From Pseudomonas mandelii (GTDB taxonomy: Bacteria; Pseudomonadota; Gammaproteobacteria; Pseudomonadales; Pseudomonadaceae): 64,000 nt of DNA. How positions within the stretch are numbered: position 1 is the first letter of the stretch; every line of letters starts with the position of its first letter. Location of the stretch: contig NZ_LT629796.1 in the NCBI RefSeq assembly GCF_900106065.1, positions 2,144,001-2,208,000 on the forward strand, read 5' to 3'. Positions 1 through 10,063 of this stretch are shown here, piece after piece. The position numbers were made by a program, and so were the translations under genes. The notes beneath the pieces are model-generated. The model saw only the letters and a list, made by a program, of their open reading frames with translations. It was not told where the DNA came from and made no database searches.

Positions 1-888
1 CGCCGCGAAGATCAAACCGACCACCGCAAGTACGCTGCCAGCGTGAGCCGCGACGCGATCCTTCTGCTGTTGCAGGCAAGGATAGTTGACGATCATGGCA
101 ATACTGAACGCCACCATGAACAACACCGGCATCGGCAACAGACCGGCAATCAGGGTGCACATCAGGCCCAGGGTCAGGGCGCCGTTGAACCAGATCAACT
201 TCGGACGACGGGCATCCGGGAATTGCGAAACGCTGATTTCACTGTGGTCGATTTCATCGCCCACCAGGTGCAGTTCACCCAGACGCGCACGCTCGCGTTT
301 GCCGTAGAAGTAGGCAATCGCCAGGATTGCCACCACGCCGAACGCCATCGCTGGAATCATCGGAACGAAAATGTCGGACGGGTCCACATGCAGCGCACTG
401 GCCGCACGGGCAGTCGGGCCGCCCCATGGCGTCATGTTCATCACGCCACCGGCGAGGATGATCAGGCCGGCCATGATCCGCGGGCTCATGCCGATGCGAC
501 TGTAGAGCGGCAGCATGGCGGCCACGCAGATCATATAAGTGGTTGCGCCGTCACCGTCGAGGGAAACGACGAGCGCCAGTACGGCGGTGCCGACCGACAC
601 TTTCAGCGGGTCGCCCTTGACCAGTTTGAGGATCTTGCGCACGGCCGGGTCGAACAGGCCGGAGTCGATCATCAGGGCGAAATACAGAATGGCAAACATC
701 AGCATCACGCCGGTCGGCGCCAGCTTGGTGATGCCTTCGAGCATCATCGGGCCGATCTTCGGCGCGAAACCACCGAACAGGGCGAAGACGATAGGAATGA
801 TGATCAGGGCGATCAGCGCGGACAGGCGCTTGGTCATGATCAGGAACATGAACGTGATGACCATGGCGAAGCCAAGGAAAGTCAGCAT
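1..888 (-). CDS. CitMHS-family citrate/metal-citrate transporter (N-terminal 296 residues, runs off the left edge)
   Basis: The minus-strand frame opens at the ATG at 886-888 and stays open to base 1, so the C-terminus lies outside the window. It begins MLTFLGFAMVITFMFL and is a string of hydrophobic helices with short loops. It has the family pattern of a conserved SLDGDGATTYM segment (about residue 110) and MNMTPWGGPTARAA (about residue 150), seen in CitMHS/CitN carriers that import citrate complexed with a divalent metal together with protons. A GGAG sits about 8 bases before the start. It is transcribed away from the next gene, from a roughly 420-bp spacer. The substrate (citrate or another tricarboxylate) is inferred from the family. 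Confidence 0.88.
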   Translation of the reverse strand, partial: MLTFLGFAMVITFMFLIMTKRLSALIALIIIPIVFALFGGFAPKIGPMMLEGITKLAPTGVMLMFAILYFALMIDSGLFDPAVRKILKLVKGDPLKVSVGTAVLALVVSLDGDGATTYMICVAAMLPLYSRIGMSPRIMAGLIILAGGVMNMTPWGGPTARAASALHVDPSDIFVPMIPAMAFGVVAILAIAYFYGKRERARLGELHLVGDEIDHSEISVSQFPDARRPKLIWFNGALTLGLMCTLIAGLLPMPVLFMVAFSIAMIVNYPCLQQQKDRVAAHAGSVLAVVGLIFAA

Positions 889-1306
889 GGGAATACTCCA
901 GGCGTAGCGCGGCTAGGGAATGGGCGAACCGGGTGGGTCAGCGCAGAACGGGAAGCACGAGGCGTACGGGCGGAGTTGCAGCGAAGCGGCGGGTAGCAGA
1001 GGACATCAGAATCACCATTGTTGTTGTTAAATGGGCTGTGCGAGCGATAAAACACTGGCATTGGCCGACCGGTCTTTTGCCGGCAGTGGGGGCGATCCTA
1101 ATCGGGGAAGCTTTCACCCAGCTTTCGCTGATGAAAGCATTGACCGGATGTGCAACCGGTCGTCGGACTGGGGCAGGGAGGGCGACCGAGTTGCGGGCAT
1201 CGCGAGCAGGCTCGCTCCCACACAGGATCTGTGTCGTACACAAAACCAATGTGGGAGCGAGCCTGCTCGCGAAAGCGTCAGGAAATACGCATCAGGAGGT
1301 AAGGTC
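889..1306. other. 418-bp spacer between divergent genes, containing a REP pair
   Basis: It separates the citrate transporter (leftward) from the GFA-family gene (rightward) and must hold both promoters. Apart from the REP pair at 1199-1275 I see no coding region, operator or terminator I could defend. Confidence 0.6.
1199..1275. repeat. REP inverted pair
   Basis: CGCGAGCAGGCTCGCTCCCA at 1201-1220 is repeated in inverted orientation as TGGGAGCGAGCCTGCTCGCG around 1252-1271, with about 30 bases between. The same unit recurs at 18.42-18.52 kb. It is the common extragenic palindrome of fluorescent pseudomonads. Confidence 0.9.
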
Positions 1307-1708
1307 ATGAGCGAATTTCACACCGGCGGCTGCCACTGCGGACATCTGCGCTATCAATTCAGCGGACCTTTGCACGACATCGCCCACTGCCATTGTTCGA
1401 TCTGCCGGCGCGTCAGCGGCGGGATCGTGACAACCTGGATCACGGTTCCCGTATCGGCCTTTAAATGGCTGAAAGGGACGCCGGCGCAGTACGAATCTTC
1501 AACTACCTGCGTGCGCTATTTCTGCCCGAACTGTGGGGCGCAACTGGCGTTGATCACACATCTGAGCCCCGAGAGTATCGACGTGACCATCGCCACCCTC
1601 GATCACCCGGAGCAAGCCCCGGCCGAGCGTCACATCTGGACCCGCAGCCACTTACCCTGGCTGCACTTGGACGAACATTTGCCCGGCGAAGCCGAAGAAA
1701 ACCTCTGA
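1307..1708 (+). CDS. GFA (glutathione-dependent formaldehyde-activating)-family zinc protein
   Basis: A 133-residue protein with the complete GFA cysteine set: C9-x-C11, C28-x-C30-x2-C33 and C73-x2-C76, as in Gfa, where these cysteines bind zinc. I chose the ATG at 1307 because AGGAGG lies just before it and the family motif starts immediately (GGCHCG). The open frame upstream runs through the REP pair and is not coding. The family name comes from one Paracoccus enzyme. Most members, including stand-alone ones like this, have no proven substrate, so formaldehyde activation is only a family-level suggestion. It converges on the next gene with no spacer. Confidence 0.85.
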   Translation: MSEFHTGGCHCGHLRYQFSGPLHDIAHCHCSICRRVSGGIVTTWITVPVSAFKWLKGTPAQYESSTTCVRYFCPNCGAQLALITHLSPESIDVTIATLDHPEQAPAERHIWTRSHLPWLHLDEHLPGEAEENL

Positions 1709-2035
1709 TCAAAAAATAGACAGGTCCAGCGGCCGGATTGCGCCCATCCAGATCGCGTGCTCGGTGTGGTCCAGCAAATCGTCGCCGGTGTCCGGGTGCA
1801 GAAACACCACCAAACCCTTGCGGTTGAGCGCCAGCCACGGCAGCACTTCGCCGATCAGCTCCGGCCCGAACGCCAATTGGCAACTCCAGTCCGGGTGCGG
1901 ACCCACGGGACGTTCATGCACGCGGCCCATTTTCAGCGGGAACACCTGCGCGGCGTGCTCACACAGCGCTCGCGCCTGGTCAATGCTCGTGGCGTCGAAA
2001 TAGACATGGGCGTGGTAACCCTTGATCTGTTGCAT
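1709..2035 (-). CDS. DOPA 4,5-dioxygenase-family protein
   Basis: 108 residues starting MQQIKGYHAHVYFD. The histidine pattern HAHVYFD near the N-terminus, then GPHPDWSCQLAF and LHPDTGDDLLDHTEHAIWMG, matches the small single-domain DOPA 4,5-dioxygenase family of fungi and bacteria. The start at 2035 follows an AGAGGGT ribosome site. An upstream in-frame start would add 11 residues without family similarity. Its stop directly abuts the stop of the GFA gene. A ring-cleaving dioxygenase role is inferred from the family, and no pathway partner is nearby. Confidence 0.8.
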   Translation of the reverse strand: MQQIKGYHAHVYFDATSIDQARALCEHAAQVFPLKMGRVHERPVGPHPDWSCQLAFGPELIGEVLPWLALNRKGLVVFLHPDTGDDLLDHTEHAIWMGAIRPLDLSIF

Positions 2036-2119
2036 CTGAAACCCTCTGAAACCCAGTCGAACCCTCACCTATTCCCACAGGTCACACGCCATATACGTTG
2101 TGAACAAGGAACCTCAGCC

Positions 2120-2797
2120 ATGAAAAATGCCGAAACCCCGGTGGTCAAAGTGGTGCTTTATGGTGCCATGAGTAGCCTGGGCAGTGCGCTGATGGCTGAA
2201 ATGCTACGGCGTCAACATGAAGTGATCGCGATTCTGGATGACCTGACGGCGCTCCCACCGCGCCCAGGATTGCGCACCAAGACCGGCGATCTGTTCGAGG
2301 CCGAACGCGTCAAGCAAAGCGTAGCGGGGAGTTCGGTGGTTATTTGCCTGCTGGATGCCCCCGGATTGCCATTCAATAGCGAGACCGTTGAAAAAACCAT
2401 CGTTCCAGGCCCGGTCGAACAGGTGTTGGCCGTGGACGCGCTGATCGAGGGCATGCAGGCGGCCGGTATTGCCCGGCTGTTCCTGGTGGGGGATTTTGCC
2501 GAACTCGACGACACAGAGGCTGAAGCGCTGGACCCCCTTCAGCGGCATGCCGCCGAGGAAATCCTTGATGCACTGCAAAGCAGTGCCTTGCACTGGACCC
2601 TGGTCAATGCGCCTCGCGGAGTGCCGGGGCTGACGATTGAACATTTCAGCCACGTCAGCAGCAGCCTTGAACCGGGCCTGGCCGAACCGCTTGAACGGTT
2701 GAACCGCGTGGCCGTAGGGATTGCCGATGAGCTGCGGCTGAATCTTCACGTTCGCGAGCATGTGAACTTCGTTTCGACCGACCCTACACGGCGATAG
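2120..2797 (+). CDS. NAD(P)-binding Rossmann-fold protein (NmrA/atypical SDR type)
   Basis: 225 residues. The N-terminus VKVVLYGAMSSLGSALMAEML is a Rossmann beta-alpha-beta with an altered glycine motif (GAMSSLG where GATGxxG is usual). It is followed by RPGLRTKTGDLFEAERVKQS, the typical GD-dipeptide segment of NmrA-like and atypical SDR proteins. There is no YxxxK catalytic pair, so it may bind a nucleotide for sensing or be a reductase of unknown substrate. AAGGA precedes the ATG at 2120. The last 14 bases overlap the convergent LysR gene. Confidence 0.7.
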   Translation: MKNAETPVVKVVLYGAMSSLGSALMAEMLRRQHEVIAILDDLTALPPRPGLRTKTGDLFEAERVKQSVAGSSVVICLLDAPGLPFNSETVEKTIVPGPVEQVLAVDALIEGMQAAGIARLFLVGDFAELDDTEAEALDPLQRHAAEEILDALQSSALHWTLVNAPRGVPGLTIEHFSHVSSSLEPGLAEPLERLNRVAVGIADELRLNLHVREHVNFVSTDPTRR

Positions 2798-3734
2798 ACG
2801 GCAGCGGTAAACCATTCAGCGATTGGGCGCTGCTGGCCTGCTCAGCCATCAACCAGTCCACAAATTGTTGGATCAATACCCCACGCCGTTTTCGCTGGGG
2901 CAAAACCACGTAGTAGCCGAGCCTGGAAATCACCGTGTCGGCTATCGGTCGACACAACAAACCTTGCGCCAGCAAGTTATCCACAAGGTGCCGCCAGCCG
3001 ATTGCAACACCCTGACCACCAATCGCCGCTTGAATCAGCAACGTGTAATTGTCGAAGCGCAATTGCCCGGGGGCCGGGGCCGATGTAATCCCTAACTCGC
3101 GAAAGACGCCGCTCCAGTCAAACCAGTTGCTGCTGTTTTCGCCGCGCAGGTGCAGCAGTGGAAATTCCAGCAATGACTGGGCCGGCAAGGGCAGGGGACG
3201 ATCCTTCAACAGCAGCGGGCTGCAGACCGGAAACACTTCTTCGCTGAACAGCCAATGGCTTTCGCCCTGCTTGAAGCGGCCATCCCCAAACAACACCGCC
3301 ACATCGATATCAGTGCGCAGCATGTTGTGATTGCGCTCGCTGGTGACCAGGCTGACGTCGACGTGGGGATTGGCTTTATGAAAGCGGTGCAATCGGGGCA
3401 TCAGCCAATACGCGGCAAAAGCGAAATCCGTGGCCACCTGCAAGACTTCATGTTGATGCTGTGTGCTGATCGCGCTTAATCCGGCATCGATATTCTGCAA
3501 ACCGAGCTGAACCTGCTCGAAAAGAATGGTCCCGGCCTCAGTCAACTCAATGCCACGGTAAATGCGATCAAACAACCGCGCGGTGAGTTGTTCTTCCAGG
3601 CGTTTGATCTGCTGGCTGACGGCGGGCTGCGTAGTGCCCAGCTCTACCGCTGCGGCGGTAAAACTGCGATGGCGGGCCGCCGCTTCAAACGCTCGCAGCA
3701 GGTCCAGCGACAAACTTCCAAGGGCGTCATACAT
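2784..3734 (-). CDS. LysR-family regulator of choline-sulfate use
   Basis: 316 residues. An N-terminal winged helix-turn-helix (about residues 8-67, with FTAAAVELGTTQPAVSQQIKRLEEQL) is followed by a type 2 periplasmic-binding-like effector domain. It is divergently oriented from betC across a 114-bp gap that would hold the shared operator. The order LysR <-> betC - choline-binding protein is the usual arrangement of the choline-sulfate utilisation regulator, so I assign activation of betC from context as well as sequence. Its 3' end overlaps the preceding gene by 14 bp, tail to tail. Confidence 0.85.
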   Translation of the reverse strand: MYDALGSLSLDLLRAFEAAARHRSFTAAAVELGTTQPAVSQQIKRLEEQLTARLFDRIYRGIELTEAGTILFEQVQLGLQNIDAGLSAISTQHQHEVLQVATDFAFAAYWLMPRLHRFHKANPHVDVSLVTSERNHNMLRTDIDVAVLFGDGRFKQGESHWLFSEEVFPVCSPLLLKDRPLPLPAQSLLEFPLLHLRGENSSNWFDWSGVFRELGITSAPAPGQLRFDNYTLLIQAAIGGQGVAIGWRHLVDNLLAQGLLCRPIADTVISRLGYYVVLPQRKRRGVLIQQFVDWLMAEQASSAQSLNGLPLPSIAV

Positions 3735-3848
3735 AAGCGGTGCTTATCCTAGTCATTGCCGTGCATGGGCTTTACCACAAAGTGCGTGGACTCCATGCTC
3801 GATCGCAGCACTCTCGCATAAATATTCACTATGGAATGCCGCGATCAC

Positions 3849-5363
3849 ATGAAGCGCAAGAATATTCTTTTCATCATGGCCGATCAGATGGCCGCGCCAA
3901 TGTTGCCGTTCTACGGTTCCTCGCCCATCAAATTGCCCAATCTCAGCCGCCTCGCCGCCGAAGGCGTGGTGTTCGACGCCGCTTATTGCAACAGCCCACT
4001 GTGCGCGCCGTCGCGTTTCACCCTGGTCAGCGGTCAATTGCCGAGCAAGATCGGCGCCTACGACAACGCGGCCGATTTCCCCGCCGATGTACCGACTTAT
4101 GCCCACTACCTGCGGCGTCTCGGCTACCGCACCGCGCTGTCGGGCAAGATGCATTTCTGTGGCCCGGATCAACTCCACGGCTATGAAGAGCGCCTGACCA
4201 GCGACATCTACCCGGCCGACTACGGCTGGTCGGTGAACTGGGATGAACCGGACGTGCGTCCGACCTGGTACCACAACATGTCTTCGGTGCTGCAGGCCGG
4301 GCCGTGCGTGCGCACCAATCAGCTGGATTTCGACGAAGAGGTGGTATTCAAGGCCCAGCAATACCTGTTCGATCACATTCGCGAGGATGGCGACCAGCCG
4401 TTTTGCCTGACCGTGTCGATGACGCACCCACATGATCCGTACACCATTCCCAAGGCTTTTTGGGACATGTACGACGATGCCGACATCCCGCTGCCGGAAA
4501 CCCCGACGCAAACCGAACTTGACCCGCATTCCCAGCGTTTGCTCAAGGTGTATGACCTGTGGGACAAGCCGCTGCCTGTGGATAAGATTCGCGATGCGCG
4601 TCGTGCTTATTTCGGAGCTTGCAGCTATATCGATAGCAACGTCGGCAAACTCCTGCAAACGCTGGAAGATACCGGGCTGATCGATGACACCATCATCGTC
4701 TTCTCCGGCGACCACGGCGATATGCTCGGCGAGCGCGGCCTCTGGTACAAAATGCATTGGTTCGAAATGGCCGCCCGCGTACCACTGTTGATCAGCGCAC
4801 CGGGACAATTCGGCGCCGGGCGCGTCAGTGCTGCGGTTTCCACCGCTGATTTGCTGCCAACCTTTGTAGAACTGGCCGGCGGTTCGCTGGAACCGGGTTT
4901 GCCACTGGACGGTCGTTCGCTGGTCTCGCACCTGCAAGGGCAGGGCGGTCACGACGAAGTCTTCGGCGAATACATGGCCGAAGGCACCATCAGCCCTTTG
5001 ATGATGATTCGCCGTGGCGCTTACAAATTCATCTACAGCGAAGATGACCCTTGCCTACTCTTCGACGTACACAACGACCCGCGCGAACAGGAAGAACTCA
5101 GCCAATCGCCGCAACATCGGCCGCTGTTCGAGGCGTTTCTGTCTGAAGCACGGGCCAAATGGGACATTCCGGCGATCCACCAACAGGTGCTCGCGAGCCA
5201 GCGTCGCCGGCGATTCGTCGCCGAGGCGCTGACCATCGGCAAGCTGAAGAGCTGGGATCACCAGCCGCTGGTAGACGCCAGTCAGCAATACATGCGCAAC
5301 CACATCGACCTCGACGATCTGGAACGTAAAGCACGTTATCCACAACCCTGCCAAAACCAATAA
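3849..5363 (+). CDS. betC: Choline-sulfatase
   Basis: 504 residues of the alkaline phosphatase/sulfatase superfamily. It hydrolyses choline-O-sulfate to choline and sulfate in the cytoplasm. The formylglycine signature C52-A-P-S-R56 is intact, and D12 near the N-terminus (IMADQM) and the DHGDM segment (about residue 300) supply metal ligands. The protein matches BetC along its whole length, including a C-terminal tail typical of bacterial choline sulfatases. The family start is MKRKNILF, so I use 3849. An ATG six codons upstream (3831) is possible. The choline-binding protein follows 16 bp downstream. A perfect DnaA 9-mer lies inside its 3' end (5336-5344). Confidence 0.93.
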   Translation: MKRKNILFIMADQMAAPMLPFYGSSPIKLPNLSRLAAEGVVFDAAYCNSPLCAPSRFTLVSGQLPSKIGAYDNAADFPADVPTYAHYLRRLGYRTALSGKMHFCGPDQLHGYEERLTSDIYPADYGWSVNWDEPDVRPTWYHNMSSVLQAGPCVRTNQLDFDEEVVFKAQQYLFDHIREDGDQPFCLTVSMTHPHDPYTIPKAFWDMYDDADIPLPETPTQTELDPHSQRLLKVYDLWDKPLPVDKIRDARRAYFGACSYIDSNVGKLLQTLEDTGLIDDTIIVFSGDHGDMLGERGLWYKMHWFEMAARVPLLISAPGQFGAGRVSAAVSTADLLPTFVELAGGSLEPGLPLDGRSLVSHLQGQGGHDEVFGEYMAEGTISPLMMIRRGAYKFIYSEDDPCLLFDVHNDPREQEELSQSPQHRPLFEAFLSEARAKWDIPAIHQQVLASQRRRRFVAEALTIGKLKSWDHQPLVDASQQYMRNHIDLDDLERKARYPQPCQNQ

Positions 5364-5379
5364 TGTTAAGGGGAAGTCC

Positions 5380-6300
5380 ATGCAAAAGTTATCCACAGTA
5401 CTGACGGTCGGGCTACTGGCTCTGGGCAGTGCATCGGCCTTTGCCGATCAGAGCTGCGACACGGTGAAAATGGCTGATCCGGGCTGGAGCGACATCGCTG
5501 CGACCAACGCCATCACCGGGTTTCTGCTGGACGGCATGGGCTACAAGGCCAAGGTCGACACCCTCGCGGTGCCGATCACCTTTGGCGGGCTGAAAGATGG
5601 CCAGGTCGACGTGTTCCTGGGGAACTGGATGCCGGCGCAGCAGGGCTTCTACGACAAATTCGTCGCCACGGGTGATGTCACCCAACTGGCGAAGAACCTC
5701 GACGGCACCGAATTCACCTTGGCCGTCCCGGATTACGTGTGGGATGCGGGTGTGCATAACTTTTCCGACCTGAATAAATACGCCGACAAGTTCGACAAGA
5801 AGATCTACGGCATCGGTTCCGGCGCCCCGGCGAACATCTCGCTGCAAGAGATCATCAAGAAGAACGACTTCGACATGGGCCAGTGGAAACTGGTCGAGTC
5901 CAGCGAGCAGGCCATGCTGGCCGAAGTGTCCCGCGCGGTGAAGAAACAGAAGTTCGTGACCTTCCTCGGCTGGACGCCGCACCCGATGAACGTGCAGTTG
6001 AAAATGCATTACCTGAAAGGCGGGGAGAAGTATTTCGGCGACACCGGCAGCGTTTATACGCTGACCCGCAAAGGTTATGCACAGGCCTGTCCGAACGTCG
6101 GCAAGCTGCTCACCAACCTGAGTTTCACCCAGGAGATGGAGAACAGCATCATGGCCGAGGTGGTGAACAAGAAAATCAGCAATGCCGAGGCGGCCAAGGC
6201 GTGGATCAAGGCCAACCCTGCCGTGCTGGATAAATGGCTGGATGGCGTGAAGACCGTGGATGGGAAAGATGCGTTGCCGGCGGTAAAAGCGAAGTTGTAA
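5380..6300 (+). CDS. choX: Choline ABC transporter periplasmic substrate-binding protein
   Basis: 306 residues with a signal peptide cut after about residue 22 (AFA | DQSC). The mature part is a glycine-betaine/choline type binding protein: DPGWSDIAATN, GNWMPAQQGFY and FLGWTPHPMN supply the aromatic residues that cage the quaternary ammonium in ChoX/OpuAC proteins. It is close behind betC, so it probably delivers choline (or choline sulfate) to an ATPase and permease encoded elsewhere, since none is adjacent. A REP pair follows the stop. A DnaA 9-mer covers codons 4-6 (5389-5397). Confidence 0.9.
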   Translation: MQKLSTVLTVGLLALGSASAFADQSCDTVKMADPGWSDIAATNAITGFLLDGMGYKAKVDTLAVPITFGGLKDGQVDVFLGNWMPAQQGFYDKFVATGDVTQLAKNLDGTEFTLAVPDYVWDAGVHNFSDLNKYADKFDKKIYGIGSGAPANISLQEIIKKNDFDMGQWKLVESSEQAMLAEVSRAVKKQKFVTFLGWTPHPMNVQLKMHYLKGGEKYFGDTGSVYTLTRKGYAQACPNVGKLLTNLSFTQEMENSIMAEVVNKKISNAEAAKAWIKANPAVLDKWLDGVKTVDGKDALPAVKAKL

Positions 6301-6308
6301 GGGTTGCC

Positions 6309-6403
6309 TGTGGCGAGGGAGCTTGCTCCCGCTGGGCTGCGAAGCAGCCCTAAAAATCTGCGGGCGCTTCGCTCCCGAGCGGGAGCAAGCTCCCTCGCCA
6401 CAA
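6309..6403. repeat. REP inverted pair (GTGGCGAGGGAGC type)
   Basis: TGTGGCGAGGGAGCTTGCTC opens the unit and its reverse complement closes it, with a second inner palindrome (GGGCTGCGAAGCAGCCC). The same structure recurs at 8052-8146 and 11050-11154, each time directly after a gene. Confidence 0.9.
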
Positions 6404-6453
6404 TGTTCACCCCGTACTGATACCCTTGCGCAAAACTCCACCCGAGAGGACCC

Positions 6454-8022
6454 ATGGCCTTCCCCAGCCGCCATTCACTCTTTCCCTTCCTTTCCTGGTT
6501 GCCCCGGCAAACCCGCGCCAGCGTCGGGCGTGACCTAATCGTTGGCCTCAGCGGCGCCATTCTTGCGCTGCCGCAATCCATTGCCTACGCCCTGATCGCC
6601 GGTCTCCCGCCGGAATACGGCCTGTACGCCGCGATCATTCCGGTGCTGATCGCTTGCCTCTGGGGTTCGTCGTGGCATTTGATCTGTGGTCCTACAGCGG
6701 CGATATCCATCGTCCTGTATGCCAGCGTCAGTCCTCTGGCCGTTCCCGCGTCAGAAGACTACGTCACCTTGATCCTGCTTCTGACACTGCTCGCCGGCAT
6801 TTTCCAGTGGCTGCTCGGATTGTTGCGCTTTGGCGCCCTGGTGAATTTCGTTTCTCACTCGGTAGTGCTGGGCTTCACCCTCGGCGCGGCGGTGGTGATT
6901 GCCATCGGCCAGTTGCCGAACCTGCTGGGGCTGGACCTGCCCAATCAGTCCACGGCGCTGGACAGCTTTTTGATGGTGTTCAAACACCTCGGCGACGTGG
7001 ATAAACCTTCGCTGGTGCTGGGGCTGGCCACCGTCGGGGTGGGCGTGATCCTGAAATTACTGCTGCCACGCTGGCCGACGCTTTTGATCACCTTGGCGCT
7101 GAGCGGACTGCTGGTGTGGTTCTGGCCATCGATGTTTGGCCATGTGAAGTTAGTCAGTGCGTTTGTCGGGCGGCTGCCGCCCTTCAGTCCGCTGCCGCTG
7201 GACCTGGATCTGATCCTTCGCCTGCTGCCCAGCGCCGTGGCGGTGGGGATGCTCGGGCTGGTGACGAGCCTGTCGATTGCCCGTTCCTTGTCGGCACGCT
7301 CCCAGCAATTGCTCGACGCCAATCAGGAAGTACGCGCCCAGGGTTTTTCGAACATGGTCGGTGCGTTTTTTTCCGGCTCGCTGTCAGCCGGTTCCTTCAC
7401 CCGCTCGGCCCTGAGTTACGAGGCGGGTGCCTGCTCACCGCTGGCCGGGGTATTTTCAGCACTGTGGGTGGCGCTGTTCGCCATCTTCGGCGCGGCGTTG
7501 ATTTCGCACATTCCGATCCCGGCCATGGCCGGGAGCATCCTGTTGATCGCCTGGGGACTGGTCGATCATCGCGGCATCCGCGCGCTGTTGCGGGTCAGCC
7601 GCGCCGAGTTCCTGGTTATGGCGCTGACCTGCGTGGCCACGCTACTGCTGGAGTTGCAGACCGCGATCTATGCCGGGGTGCTGGCGTCACTGTTCTTTTA
7701 CCTCAAGCGGACTTCACAACCGCGAGTCCAGCATTGGCGCGAAGGCGATGAAGACATTCTGCAGGTCGGCGGGTCGATCTTTTTCGGCGCCAGCCATTAC
7801 CTGCAAGTGCGTTTGCAACGGATGCACGGCGCACGTGTGGTGATCGAGGCGCAGCAGATCAACTTCATCGACTATTCAGGGGTGGAAATGCTGCACCAGG
7901 AAGCGCGGCGGCTGCTCAAGCAGAATCGCAGCCTGACGCTGCGCAGCGCGCGGCCGCAGGTGGTGGAGGAGTTGAGGAAGCTTGAAGGGGCGGAGAAATG
8001 CCCGATCCGGTTTGAGGACTAA
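6454..8022 (+). CDS. SulP-family inorganic anion transporter with STAS domain
   Basis: 522 residues. About ten to twelve hydrophobic helices (residues 25-420) include the SulP signature LPQSIAYALIAGLPPEYGLYA. A C-terminal STAS domain (about 430-520) carries the conserved IDYSGVEML loop. GAGAGGA precedes the ATG. It follows betC and choX in the same direction after a REP pair, and SulP genes commonly neighbour betC in Pseudomonas. It may take up choline sulfate, or handle the sulfate that BetC releases. The family alone does not tell which. Confidence 0.9.
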   Translation: MAFPSRHSLFPFLSWLPRQTRASVGRDLIVGLSGAILALPQSIAYALIAGLPPEYGLYAAIIPVLIACLWGSSWHLICGPTAAISIVLYASVSPLAVPASEDYVTLILLLTLLAGIFQWLLGLLRFGALVNFVSHSVVLGFTLGAAVVIAIGQLPNLLGLDLPNQSTALDSFLMVFKHLGDVDKPSLVLGLATVGVGVILKLLLPRWPTLLITLALSGLLVWFWPSMFGHVKLVSAFVGRLPPFSPLPLDLDLILRLLPSAVAVGMLGLVTSLSIARSLSARSQQLLDANQEVRAQGFSNMVGAFFSGSLSAGSFTRSALSYEAGACSPLAGVFSALWVALFAIFGAALISHIPIPAMAGSILLIAWGLVDHRGIRALLRVSRAEFLVMALTCVATLLLELQTAIYAGVLASLFFYLKRTSQPRVQHWREGDEDILQVGGSIFFGASHYLQVRLQRMHGARVVIEAQQINFIDYSGVEMLHQEARRLLKQNRSLTLRSARPQVVEELRKLEGAEKCPIRFED

Positions 8023-8051
8023 CACACCACTCTGATGACGAACGCATAACT

Positions 8052-8146
8052 TGTGGCGAGGGCGCTTGCTCCCGCTGGGTTGCGAAGCAGCCCTGAAAAT
8101 CTGCGAGCGCTTCGCACCCCAGCGGGAGCAGGCTCCCTCGCCACAA
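8052..8146. repeat. REP inverted pair (GTGGCGAGG type)
   Basis: Same architecture as the unit at 6309-6403. It lies between the convergent SulP and aroE genes, where it may also end both transcripts. Confidence 0.9.
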
Positions 8147-8150
8147 AGAA

Positions 8151-8972
8151 CTACAGCGCCAGTTGGCGGCGTAGTTCGGCCAGCACTGGCGCTGTATCCG
8201 GCCGCACACCGCGCCACAGGAAAAACGCTTCTGCCGCTTGCTCAGCGAGCATCCCCAATCCATCCATCGACACCGCCGCACCGTGTTCAGTGGCCCAGCG
8301 GCAGAACGAGGTCGGCTCCTTGCCGTACATCATGTCGTAGCACACCGTCTTGCCCGGTTCGATCAGGCTGCTGGCAATCGGCGGTACATCGCCTGACAGA
8401 CTCGCCGACGTCGCGTTGATGATCAGGTCCACCGACTCTTGCAGCCAGTCAAAACCGCTGGCCGACACCGGCCCCAGGTCCGCGAACAATTCCGCCAGCA
8501 ACTCGGCTTTCTCGACGGTGCGGTTGGCGATAATTACCGAAGCGGGTTGCTCGGCCAGCAACGGCTCCAGCGCACCGCGCACCGCGCCGCCAGCGCCGAG
8601 CAGCAGGATACGTTTGCCCTTGAGACTGAAACCGGCGTTGACCGTCAGGTCCCGCACCAGTCCGGCGCCGTCGGTGTTGTCACCCAACAACGTGCCATCG
8701 GCGAGTTTGCTCAGGGTGTTCACCGCGCCTGCCCGCTGCGCCCGTGCCGTCAGACTGTTGGCCAGGCGATAAGCTTCTTCCTTGAACGGCACTGTCACAT
8801 TCGCCCCGCGACCTTCGAGGAAAAACGTCTTGGCGAAGTCGGAAAAGTCGTCGAGTGGCGCCAGCGAGGTGCTGTAGTCCAGTTGCTGAGCGGTCTGCTC
8901 GGCAAACAAGCGGTGGATCAGCGGCGACTTGCTGTGACCAATCGGGTTACCGAATACGACGTAACGGTCCAT
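8151..8972 (-). CDS. aroE: Shikimate dehydrogenase
   Basis: 273 residues, the normal length. It reduces 3-dehydroshikimate to shikimate with NADPH in aromatic amino acid synthesis. Visible motifs are the SKSPLIH substrate loop near residue 14, the catalytic lysine in [10 protein letters not shown] (about 65), [10 protein letters not shown] (about 100) and the NADP loop GAGGAVRGA (about 127) followed by ANRT. It lies 13 bp behind hemF in the same direction, the conserved hemF-aroE pair of Pseudomonas. Confidence 0.95.
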   Translation of the reverse strand: MDRYVVFGNPIGHSKSPLIHRLFAEQTAQQLDYSTSLAPLDDFSDFAKTFFLEGRGANVTVPFKEEAYRLANSLTARAQRAGAVNTLSKLADGTLLGDNTDGAGLVRDLTVNAGFSLKGKRILLLGAGGAVRGALEPLLAEQPASVIIANRTVEKAELLAELFADLGPVSASGFDWLQESVDLIINATSASLSGDVPPIASSLIEPGKTVCYDMMYGKEPTSFCRWATEHGAAVSMDGLGMLAEQAAEAFFLWRGVRPDTAPVLAELRRQLAL

Positions 8973-8985
8973 CAGAACTCCTCGT

Positions 8986-9924
<939 letters not shown>

Positions 9925-10063
9925 CTACGCGGCGCTCCATCGGAGCAGGGGCCGGCGCAAATGGGCGCGTAGCATAACATCGCAGATGGGCCTGCCGCAG
10001 TTGACGAAGGTCAAGCTTAGGAGTCCGATAGGGAGCTTCGCAAATGACCTAAGGAGAGTTCTG

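Noticed and set aside
43..996. Long plus-strand open frame at the left edge
   Set aside because: It is antisense to the citrate transporter, with the His/Arg/Gln-rich composition typical of the reverse of GC-rich coding DNA.
3753..4952. 399-codon minus-strand frame opposite betC
   Set aside because: Shadow of betC with low-complexity His/Val/Arg composition and no ribosome site.
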